Shown piece by piece: positions 1 to 9,900 of a stretch of 33,894 bases of DNA. The stretch is from an uncultured Spirochaetaceae bacterium (lineage in GTDB: Bacteria > Spirochaetota > Spirochaetia > Treponematales > Treponemataceae): the NCBI GenBank assembly GCA_902783155.1, contig CACZPR010000044.1:1-33894 (forward strand). Direction: 5' to 3'. Position 1 is the stretch's first letter. The number at the start of each line of letters is the position of its first letter. The notes below the pieces were generated by a model. The model searched no databases. It was not told where the DNA came from and saw only the letters and a program-made list of their open reading frames with translations. The position numbers were made by a program, and so were the translations under genes.

Positions 1-34
1 AAAAATCCCCGCCCAGTCAAACGGCAGAGCGGGG
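1..34 (-). terminator. Rho-independent terminator after the GNAT gene (repeat copy 1)
   Basis: Read on the minus strand, CCCCGCTC pairs with GGGCGGGG (8 bp, one G-U) around a 12-nt loop and is followed by ATTTTT. It lies directly downstream of the stop codon of the acetyltransferase-like gene, so it should end the toxin-antitoxin transcript. The same sequence recurs at 852-889. Confidence 0.75.
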
Positions 35-53
35 AAAAATCTACAGCATCTGG
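1..53. repeat. Direct repeat, copy 1 (38 bp exact, about 53 bp imperfect)
   Basis: Positions 1-38 are identical to 852-889. Similarity continues past the exact block: both copies go on with ATCTAC, two differing bases, then CATCTGG, which spans the last codons and the stop of the upstream gene in each case. Copy 2 has 14 to 15 extra bases between two GCGGGG-AAA motifs, so copy 1 could derive from it by deletion between those short repeats. The two copies bracket the toxin-antitoxin cassette. Confidence 0.85.
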
Positions 54-613
54 TACATGAAGATGCAACCATCGTCGTATTTTGGTTTCACGTGGGAATG
101 AACGAACTTTTCTTCTTTTTTTGACAATCTTTGGAACCCAAGTTTTTTATAATACGCAATCAGCTTGTCCTCTGGTAGCGCATAAATATACAACGCTTTT
201 ATTCCTAACATGGACTTCATAAAATCCACATAAGGCAAAACAAATTCCAAAAAGACAACTTTTCCTATTTCCAAAACCTCTGGATGATTTTTTCTGTAGT
301 TGTCATTAACGGCAAAGTTTGCCAACTCAACCGCAGGTATTGTATAAAAAAAATCATCAGTTGCCTCAATTGTGAATAGTCCTGATCGCAATGAAAAATA
401 GGCAGCCAGTTCCTTGGTTCTTTTATCCTTTATGAGATATGTCCTTGCGAAATCATTTCTTTCATCATATTCAGAAACATTCTTCAAGTAATTCTCCAAT
501 CCCTTTCCTGTTTCTTCTTTTACTTTAAAATCTTTTATTAAAGTCAAATTCTCATCAGAATCCAATAAATGCTGGTAAGTAAATATTTCTGTTTCCAAGG
601 GAATAAATTTCAT
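41..613 (-). CDS. GNAT-family acetyltransferase-like protein, probable toxin of a toxin-antitoxin pair
   Basis: This 190-residue protein has the layout of small GNAT-type N-acetyltransferases: a beta segment with VELANFAV near residue 95, a central helix, LYIYAL near residue 141 and the C-terminal YYKKLGF signature near residue 153 that packs against the acetyl donor. Known GNAT toxins (TacT/AtaT type) acetylate aminoacyl-tRNA and block translation; that activity is inferred here, not seen. The start codon overlaps the stop of the small upstream gene in an ATGA, as in translationally coupled toxin-antitoxin pairs. Base composition is visibly more AT-rich than the neighbours, and the pair sits between two copies of a terminator repeat, both suggesting acquisition. 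A housekeeping acetyltransferase is the main alternative. Confidence 0.7.
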   Translation of the reverse strand: MKFIPLETEIFTYQHLLDSDENLTLIKDFKVKEETGKGLENYLKNVSEYDERNDFARTYLIKDKRTKELAAYFSLRSGLFTIEATDDFFYTIPAVELANFAVNDNYRKNHPEVLEIGKVVFLEFVLPYVDFMKSMLGIKALYIYALPEDKLIAYYKKLGFQRLSKKEEKFVHSHVKPKYDDGCIFMYQML

Positions 614-801
614 CCATTCGCCCCTAAACTTTTATCTTCTTCTGCCCACTCTTCCAGTCGTTTTTTTTCATAACGTCGAACATCCCTACGAAGTCTTTCT
701 CGATCAACTTTTGGTGAATTAAGAATTTTCAACAATACCTGCTTACCTAAAGTGTCAGGTATATCTTCCAGTTTAGAGTATTTTTGATATGCTGTTGTCA
801 T
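610..801 (-). CDS. Small basic/acidic protein, probable antitoxin
   Basis: A 63-residue protein whose second half is strongly charged (DRERLRRDVRRYEKKRLEEW), consistent with a long helix that could bind DNA or wrap the partner toxin. I chose the ATG at 801 because a strong GGAGGTGG ribosome binding site lies at 807-814, five bases upstream; an in-frame GTG five codons earlier would put that site inside the coding region. The stop overlaps the start of the GNAT gene (ATGA). I do not recognise the family: it lacks an obvious ribbon-helix-helix or helix-turn-helix signature. The antitoxin role rests on position, size and coupling only. Confidence 0.6.
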   Translation of the reverse strand: MTTAYQKYSKLEDIPDTLGKQVLLKILNSPKVDRERLRRDVRRYEKKRLEEWAEEDKSLGANG

Positions 802-821
802 AAAAACCACCTCCACATATT

Positions 822-849
822 AGTATACAACATTTTTCTTAAAAAACAA
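822..849 (-). promoter_or_regulatory. Candidate promoter of the toxin-antitoxin pair
   Basis: On the minus strand TTGTTT (844-849), a 16-nt spacer and TATACT (822-827) precede the strong ribosome binding site at 807-814. The -35 match is weak. The promoter lies just inside the repeat copy at 852-889, so the cassette seems to carry its own promoter. Confidence 0.4.
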
Positions 850-851
850 AC

Positions 852-889
852 AAAAATCCCCGCCCAGTCAAACGGCAGAGCGGGGAAAA
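852..889 (-). terminator. Rho-independent terminator after the giant lipoprotein gene (repeat copy 2)
   Basis: Same 8-bp GC-rich stem and T-rich tail as at 1-34, reading on the minus strand, 17 bases beyond the stop codon of the giant gene. It would separate transcription of the giant gene from the downstream toxin-antitoxin pair. Confidence 0.75.
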
Positions 890-919
890 TTGATTGCGGG
901 GGAAATCTACTTCATCTGG
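852..919. repeat. Direct repeat, copy 2
   Basis: 852-889 is identical to 1-38. Downstream similarity resumes over the last codons of the giant gene (CATCTGG at 913-919 against 47-53). It contains two close GCGGGG-AAA motifs where copy 1 has one. Confidence 0.85.
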
Positions 920-3900
920 GCGGTTTCGATGTAGCCGCCAGCACCTTTTGTTATGGCATAACCGAGTATTGGGTTTTTGGTTCCGTTACCCCAGACATGG
1001 CCACCTGTCCTATATCCTGTATTACCAGCTTTATATCCTGGAATATCACCAGAACCATATATTTCCTTATAGTCCAGTTTTGTTTCACCTATATTATCTT
1101 CTCCAGGAGCTTCTCCATCTGTTGTTGACCAGGTTATTGTACCTGTTGCATCTTTCCATACCCCTATATTTACATGGTCTATAGAAACCCTGCTTTGAGT
1201 TGGAATTACACTAACTTCCCAAGCGCCTGTAAAGTATTCTTCAGCATCCACACTGTTTAGTGTGGTGGAAGCGGCAAGTGAAGTCGTTCCTGCCCAATGT
1301 GCAGTCTTAGGATGAGCACAGCTTCCCGCATAGTAACTGATATAAGGAATTGGATTACCAGAATCATCCAAAGCAACATCAATATTAAGTTCTGTACCAA
1401 TAAGACCATAAGAATCTACAAGACATGTCTTTTTAGAAGCAGGACTTGTGAAATTTGGTATATATGCATACCAGACGTCACAATTCAAACCATCATATCC
1501 GACAATATGTACGCTGTAATGTGCAGAATCACCAGTTCCCTCTTTTATGACTGCAACTTTACAATACTCTCCAATATTTGAGTCAAAAATAGGCACAGGT
1601 GTAGTCCATTTTGTATCTGCCTGTTTATATTGACCTACCGTAATTGAATTTGGAGTAAGGTTATAGGAGTACAACAATTGATTATTATATGCATCCCACC
1701 AAATTGCTATTACGGCATCATCACTGTTTCCACCGTTAGGAATTGCTGCAATACTTACATATTGTCCTGCATACACATCGGCTCCACCTGTCGTTATAAC
1801 CTTTGTATTTACTCTTGTTCCGCTGGTACTTGTAACACGGGAAGTTTGTCCTGCAATCCAAGAGTTGTGCACAACACGATATTTTGAATAATCTTTTCCA
1901 TTATCTAGGACTTTATCTCCTGCTTCTGAAGCTCCAGTACTGTCAGTATTAGGACCATAATAGTCTCCAAAGAAAGTAGGTGCTCTTATAGTACCATTCC
2001 AACTGCTATTCCAGGTATCAGCTTTAGCTGCCTTAATTCCACCCCGCTTAAAACGGATTTCATCATTTATAGCATCATAATATGCAAGATATACATTGGT
2101 TGAATCACTTGTAGCCGAACCTGTTGCAAGGGATGGAGAACGAATCCTTTCCTTGTCAAAGTTTCTAAATCCTTCATAAGTGTCTTCCGTATAATCATAC
2201 TGTCCGATAAGTTCAAGTCTCAAATTATTTGTTGCTCTATTGTATCCACCTGCATCTCGGTCTGCATACCCCCAACGGCTTGTCATAATTCTGAACTGGT
2301 CTGCCTTTGATTCGTTAATATCACCACCGGCTGCAGTTCCGTAAGAATTACCCAAAGAGTCATAAGTCATAGCAACACTAGTCCAGTAATCAAAGCCACC
2401 AATAAAGTTATCGTAAGAATAAGATGAACCATTCGGCATGCTGTAATACAGTGCACCGTTAACGAATGCGAATCCTACATCATGATTAACCGGATTAATA
2501 GCCATTACTGGTTGCGAAATAGAGCCACTAATAGGTACTGCCGCCTGTGGGTTAATCTGCCATATATCCAGAATCACATCATCTGTAAGCAAATTGTTGT
2601 TGTCACCGTTTGGCAGACGGTTATAGTAGTAATTGTCATAGACGGTCTTGTCGCCACTTGGTTTTACGGCAAGGTCAACAGTACCAGAGTATGAACCCTT
2701 GCTTTCGTTGTTGTTCTTGTTATTAAGCGTTTTAAGCGTTTTTTTAATTGCATTACCGTCTACGGTTACGGTTACGGTTACGCTTATGCCTATTTCACCA
2801 GACTTTGCATCATCTGGGATTGCAACTCCACTTGCATCATAATCAACTGTAGCCGCCGCACTTGCAAAACTTACTTTTCCTCCGGCAAGATTGAATCCAG
2901 TAATCTTCAGGTTTTCGTCACTTGCCACGGTATAATGTCCCTTTGCTGTCCTTGCATAGACACTTGGATTGCTCTTCTTTTGTGCGGAAAGTTTTGTTGT
3001 AACTCCGGTGATGTATGGAACAACGTCAACGGTGTAGTATCCTGTTGTGGCTCCTGTTCCATCGTTTCCACCGGACTGGGCGGTTCCCGGGGTTGAATTA
3101 TTCGGTCCTGTGTATGTTCCAGAGGCACTCGGGCTTCCGCGGTCCCATGCCTTTACGGATATTGTCTGGTCGGAATCCACAACTTTGGACGACATAATCT
3201 TTTCCGTGTCGATATAGACAGTCCATTTTGCGACATGACCATTATCAGCAAACTGAGTCACAACATCGCTTTCCCTCTTTCCGCTTGGAACAGAAGCAAT
3301 TATTCCACAGTTCACAAGGTCGGCGTAAGTTACATCGGACGAAACTTCAAACGCATAGCCGTCGGACGGGATTGCGCCCTCGACCAATGGTTTTGCGCTG
3401 GTCCAGCTTCCGCTGTATGTTCCAAGAGTCTTTTCGCCAAGACCGAAGAAGTCAATCTTGATTTCGTTGAGCTGTGAGTCGTCCTGAGCCACACCTTCAA
3501 ACCTTACTTTACCGGAAAGTTTTGGATGCCTGTCCATTTCTTTGTCATCGTTGTCAACTGTGAATGTTTCCGGCAAATCCTTTGGAAGCTCTATGTGTCC
3601 GTTCTTGGTGCTGTTTCCAAAGAGGCTGTTGTCGTCCTTGCTGTTCCAGTAGAGAGGCCTTATCTTGATTACAGGCGGAGTTGAGTCCATAAGTTTGAAG
3701 TTCAGTATGATTGAAATGTCAACCTGCATTCTGTCCTCTTTGTCCTGCGATAAATTGCCCGGGGTTGAATCCTCAATCACAATCTTGACCATCTCGCTGT
3801 TGCCATCCGCAAATCCAGCCTCAATCATGTCCTTGGGTTCGTACTCTATTAATCCGGCTGCAGGAGTTTCATAATCATCAGCACTTCCAGTTAAGCCAGC

Positions 3901-6900
3901 TCCATCCTCATTTGTCAGTGCGGTCTTAGCGAGAGTCTTGTACGCAGAAGCCCATCCATCTGTTGCGTTGGCATATTGATGCAGGGACAGAGTGTACTTC
4001 AGACCACCGTTTCCGCCAACAATCTCCGGGATTATGGCAAGCTTGTTGCGCACAGTGAACAGTGCCCTTGGATTTTCCTTTGTGCTTGTCGCCGGGAACA
4101 TAAGGGATGTTACAGCCTTCTTTGTGTCCTCGTTGATACCTTCCGCATACACGATGGACTTAGTTTCGCTTTCATCGCTGTCATACACATTGCTACCGTT
4201 GGTGTCCGTCTTGACAGTAAGACCTGCAATGCGTGGCTGGTTGTTCGCTATGAAAATATCCACAGAACCGGACGCGGAGTTTCCGGCCTCATCAAACACG
4301 ACATAGTGGAGGACAGCGCTTCCGTCTCCAATGTTCTTCGTGTTGATGTTCGCCTCCCATGTCCATGTGGTTCCCTGCTTTACAAGGCTTTCAATCATTT
4401 TGTCGTCGTCGTCGTAGTTTGGAGAAACGTAATATCCTGCTTCATCAAGTTCGGAGCCGTCTCCTTCCTGGACAGCATTGTCAACAACGTTTGCAAGCGC
4501 GAAGTAGATTTTCTTACCGGCAGCAAGTGTGACAGGGGTTCCCTCGTCCTTTGTTCCAAGCGTGACAGTTGTTCCGCTGACGCTCTGAATCCTATAGATG
4601 ACTCCGTTTATCTTGGCAAGACCACCAGCATGGATGTGTGGATTTGACTGGGTGATTTTCACCGTGTTCGTAGTCGTTGCCTCGCTTGTAGTCCGTTCAA
4701 GCCAGTAGAGTCCGTCTCCATCATCTCCATCATTCTTTACCCAGTCGGTGCTTGACTTATAGCTGTCGATGTGGCTGTTCGCATTGCTCCTTGCCATCAT
4801 TGGATCGTAAAGGGCCTCTATGCCATCAACATCGCGGGTTACATAGAATGCGACCCTTGAAACTCCTGTCTGGCTGACACCACCCTGGGCCGGCTCCATT
4901 GCCTTTGAACCGAATGTATAGAAGTGTCCGGTATTGGCAACCTTGCCCTTTCCAATCTTGAACGCAGAATCCGTATTTTCAAGCAAATCAGGGGCCTTGT
5001 TGTCTATGTTGATTTTTACTTCCCTGGTCTGTGTTGTCGCCGAGCCGCCGTCCTTCTTTTCCGTGTATTTGATTGTGAGGGTCTGCGAGCCGACATAACC
5101 ATTTTCGTCCGAGCCAACGCCAATGGCAATGTGGTAGCCATGTCCCGCAGCAAAACTTGCAGGGAGTTCTGTTACGCTGACACCAGAAGGAAGAGACTCT
5201 ATCGTTGAATTCAGAACCAGAGCTGTTCCTCCCAGTTCGATTTTTGAGATTCCGACATCATCATAGATATCAGCCTCATAGGTCCAGAGCTTCTTAAGGG
5301 CGATTCCTTCCTTGTAGTTCTGTTCAAGTGTTACACCGTCCACAACCTTGGTAAGTTTTTCGTTGTCAAGTTTAGGAGCGTGGGCATCAATCATGAAGCT
5401 TCTGCCAGGCATTGATGCGAAATCCATTGAACTTGTGAATCCGTCGTTGTCAACGGCAAACGCCCACACATGGATATTCTGCTGCTGTCCTTCCGGTGGA
5501 TTGAATTCTTCTCCCCTGTTGATGTCGAGACTCCATGCGGAACCGTCAACAGTCGCCTTGAGGCAGTATTTGGAAACATCTTCGCTCGGTATGTGAGCAT
5601 AGTCAACTTCTTCAAACTGTGGGTCTTCGGACCTGTTGAATTTTGCCCAGGTATAATCATTTTCAGAGAGCAGCTTGCCCGCTGTAATGGATGCGGCGGC
5701 CTTTGTGTGGATAATATTAATGTCTTCCCTGGTCCATGCGCCATCACCGTCGACATCCATGAACACACCCACTCCCTGTATGCCGGGGTTGGCTCCCTTC
5801 ATGTCTGACGCGCTTCCGTATACGGTGACAGTTCCACCAAGAATGCTGTTGTCATCCGGCTTGCTTATGGTCAGTTCCGGTCTGTCGCCTGTCGGGTCAA
5901 CCTCAACCGTGGTGAATTTCTGGTTGATGTTTCCACATTTGTCAATGGCCATAATGTGTACGTCAACCTTTGTAACGGTGTCAAATGTTCCTTCCTGTAT
6001 TGCAGCCGCTGTTGTTACGTTAAGGGCATTCTCCGTCAGGTAGTCCTTGAGCATTTGAGAATGGGTGCGCGGGTCTGATGCGTCCGGTGCAGCACCGTCA
6101 AAGTAGACTGTGTACGCAATGGTCGCGTCGTTTACCTTCTTCCATCCGTTGACCGCATAGGCAGCCGAATCGCCAAGGAAAGTTGTCTCCGCAGCCGGGT
6201 TCACACCATTTTTGGTTATCGTGTAGTAGACATCCGTTTCGCTTGCGTCGTCTATTGTTCCATAGATGGTGCTGGTTGTGCTGACATGTCCCCTGGTTCC
6301 GCACTTCACAGTCAGTTCAGGGTCGTCATTGTCAACATTGAAGCGGGTGACTGTCTCCGGTTTTCTGTTCAGTCCAGCGTTGTCAGTGACAGACACAAAA
6401 GCCCTGGTAGCTCCGCTGTACACAAAAGCCTCGGTAGCTTCGCTGTATTCGCTCAAATCAAATTTATCACTGTAGTATATGGTAAATCCGTCCTCTCCAG
6501 CCCCAGTGGTCGTATAGTTTGCGTAAGTTTCATCGTCAAGGGCAAACTGGACATTGGCAATTCCGTTTGTGTCCTTTGCCTCGATGCAGAGTCTGATGTA
6601 TTTATACTTTGGTCCACCGAAGAATCCGCCTGTGAAATCTTCGGAAGCAGGAGTTGACCACGCAATTCCATTCTCACTTGTCTGGTATTTCAGATTTCCG
6701 ATGTTCGGTGGATTCAGGTCAAGCTTCATGTTGAGGATTGATGTTCTGTCCAAAGATGTTTCGCCGGACTCCAGTTTTGGTGTCGTGCAGTAGCTGTAGT
6801 CAGTTGGACTTGTAACGGCAGTGTCAGAAGTAAACACACCGCCATTGGCATCTATGACCTTGAAGTAGACCCTGTTTTCACCCTCATTCCCCAGATTTAT

Positions 6901-9900
6901 TGACCATGAGCCGTTTGAAAGATTTGCGTTTTTAAATGAATCTGAAGTGCCAATCCTGTACTCCATGGACTGGACCGCACCATCGTCATCGCTTACGGTT
7001 CCATAGATTGTGTCGAATCTACACCAAACAGGATTTGTGTCGCTCATTTCATGGCCATCGGAATCAAGCAACGACACATTGCTGATTCTGATTTTCGGTC
7101 TGTCATTCTCCGGGTCCACGCTGTACCTGTAGATTTTCTCCTTGACATTTCCGGCTGTGTCGCCCGCAACAATCTTGATGAATACATCTTCCGCGGAACC
7201 GCTGTATGAGGCTCCACCAATCATCTTTATGCTGTCGCCATCAACCCATGACATCTGGATTGGAGTGGTCTTCCAGTTGTACAAAGTGGAGCCTGAACCC
7301 ATGTTGCACTGAACAAAATTGGTCTGGTCTCCTACGCTGTAATACACCTTGACATCAGTAAGAGACGGATCAGATGCGGTTCCTTCTATTGTAATGGTTC
7401 CGTCAACGCTCCTAAGTTCGCCATCGGATTTAGCTGTGCCGTCCTCCTTTACCAAAACAGTGGATGGATTCTTAAGCACAATCTCCGGTGGTGTTTCATC
7501 AATGGCAAGCGAGAAGAGAATCTGGCTTACAGTGTTTCCGGCAACATCGGTAACAATCGCCTTGACTGAGCCGGAGCCCAGCTTGGACTTGTCGATTACA
7601 GCCTTCATGCTCTTTCTGTACTGCGCGCCAACAGAATCGCTAAAGCTCATGCCGCCAATGTTTGCGGAGTTATCAAGTTCTGATGAAGAATATGTGATTG
7701 CGGCCTCCAAATCATCAGTTTCGGAACCGTTGGAGCCAACAAGCTTGAGAGCGACACTTCCAACACCTGACTGGACCTTATTTGTGTCAAACGCAGTTGT
7801 ATTGATGTCGTTCACGTTCGCATACAGGGTGAGGTCGTTCTTTTTGTTGGACATGACAGTTCCACTTGCATTCTGATAATCGGAGCCATAGGTGTAGAAT
7901 TTTGATGCAATGTTCGGGAGAGTCTCGTCAACCGCCACAATGAATGGGGCAACATCGCTCTTGTTTCCTGCCCTGTCGTACACCTGGAGAAGCAGCTTGT
8001 TCTTTCCGTCAACATTGCTTTCGGAAAGTCCCTCAACTGTCAGCTCAAAAGCCTTGGTAGCCCCGGAAAGTCCCAGACTTCCATTGTTGTCATCCTTGAG
8101 GTCCGTGTATGAGGTTGTATCATTCTGCGGCACAATTTTGTAGTAAACGGTGTCAAGTCCAGAGCCTGTGGACGCATCGTTTGCGGTCGTTCCGGCCTTG
8201 AGGATTTTTCCGTTGTACCATTTGTCCGCCGTGTGAAGAACTCCACCAATCTTGAATGAGGATGTGTCCAGAGTCGGTTTTGTTCCGTCGATTCTGGTTG
8301 TTATCGTGTAGCTGTCGCTTGTGCGGCCTGCTTTGTCGGTGGACTTGAGAGTGATGCTCCAGAGTCCGTCGCAGCTTCCATCGCGAGGAAGTGTCACCGT
8401 GGCTTTCTTCGTACCCATTGCGTACGCAAATTTACCGCCAAGTGTATAATCGGCCCCGTTAAGTTTTGACTCCACCACCTCTATCTTGTCGATGCCCCAG
8501 TCGTCGTCAGCGGAAATCTCAAGTGCAAGGCTTGAATCCGCCTTTCCGTAGAGTTCATCACATTCTGTCTTTGCAACGCCGTCAACTTTTGAGAGTCCGA
8601 TTGTCGGCTTCTGGTAGTCGGCCACAACTCCAGAAATGGTCACGGAACTTGAATTGCCAACATTGTCGGTCGCAACAAGAACTATGTCACCCACAGGTCC
8701 AAGTCCAAGAACATCCTTTGACAATTCTATCGACCAGTTCGCGCTTGCTGTTGTCTGTGGTGCAGATGATGAATTGACAGGAACGTTGGTGCTTCCTACC
8801 TTGCATGTGAGGGTCTTGGTTCCTGAACCTCCGCTTGCCGGGTCGTCCTCGTCCTTCAAATCGTTCCATGTTCCGCGCAGGGTGAATTTATTGTTGCTGA
8901 GGTCGGTTTCGCGTATGGTCATTATGGCCACATCGTCTCCCAGATTTGTAACGTGCAGATTCGGTGCATCGGTATCTTTTGTAAGTGTCACAAAGTTGGA
9001 GACTGAAGTCGTCTGTCCCGACATGTCCTCGGCAACAACGGTGAGTTTTCCGTCCGGTGGATTTGTGAGAACCACCTTCCAGCCCTTTATTTCATATTTA
9101 TTCACAATTGCGGCATAGTCCCGCCAGTTCGCGGCTGACTGGAAGAATGTGGACTCATCATCAATATTCAGGCCTGATGAGTTTGTGTAAGTGATTGCAG
9201 CGTCATCAATCTCCGTTCCGCCCATGGTGAATGTCAGAGGAGCGACACCACCCTCGTCCGACACAGTTCCATACAGGGTGACAGTGCCCTTGTGGTATAC
9301 GGTTCCCGGAATCTCCTCCAGAACTGAATCGGTCTTTCCAAGCCAGCCCACGGCAACTTCCGGTGGAGTTTTGTCGATATAGACATCCAAATCAAATGGA
9401 TCGCTCTTGTTGCCGGCAGCATCATAGAGCCACACCCTTATCTGGTTTTTGCCGCCATTTTCGCTTTCAAATCCTGACGCGGTTATTGTGGTCTCCACGG
9501 ACGTTCCCTTACCGGCAAGTTCGGTGGTATCATTTTCCACTGTCCAGGTATTTGCCGCCATGTCAGGAGTATGGATGCTGAATCCCGCCTTCGCAAGTCC
9601 CGAAAGAGTCTCCGTGTACCTGATTTTAAACTGGAGGGTGTCGTTCGCGTAGTAATTGTTTCTATCCGTTCCCATAATGGAAATCTGTGAGATGACAGGC
9701 TTGGTTGTGTCCACGGTGGTCTTCACCACAAGCTCGTTGCTCTTCTGGCCGGATGAATCCTCCGCATAGGCATGGACTTCCCAAAGTCCGTTATCATTAA
9801 TTTGCACAGTGCCGCTACTGGTGGAGGTATTGATGATGTAACTTGAAGGATCGGGTGAAGAAGTCTCACCATCTTTCTTTACCAGGGGTATGGTAACTCC

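Noticed and set aside
1..38. The 38-bp repeat as an integron attC site
   Set aside because: Chromosomal integrons are known in Treponema, but the repeat has GTTTGAC in place of GTTRRRY and no matching RYYYAAC partner. It folds as a normal terminator.
3976..4647. A 223-codon open frame on the plus strand inside the giant gene
   Set aside because: It has low-complexity, shadow-like sequence, no ribosome binding site and lies wholly antisense to clear Ig repeats. The same holds for the plus-strand frames at 10567-11184 and 11305-11973.
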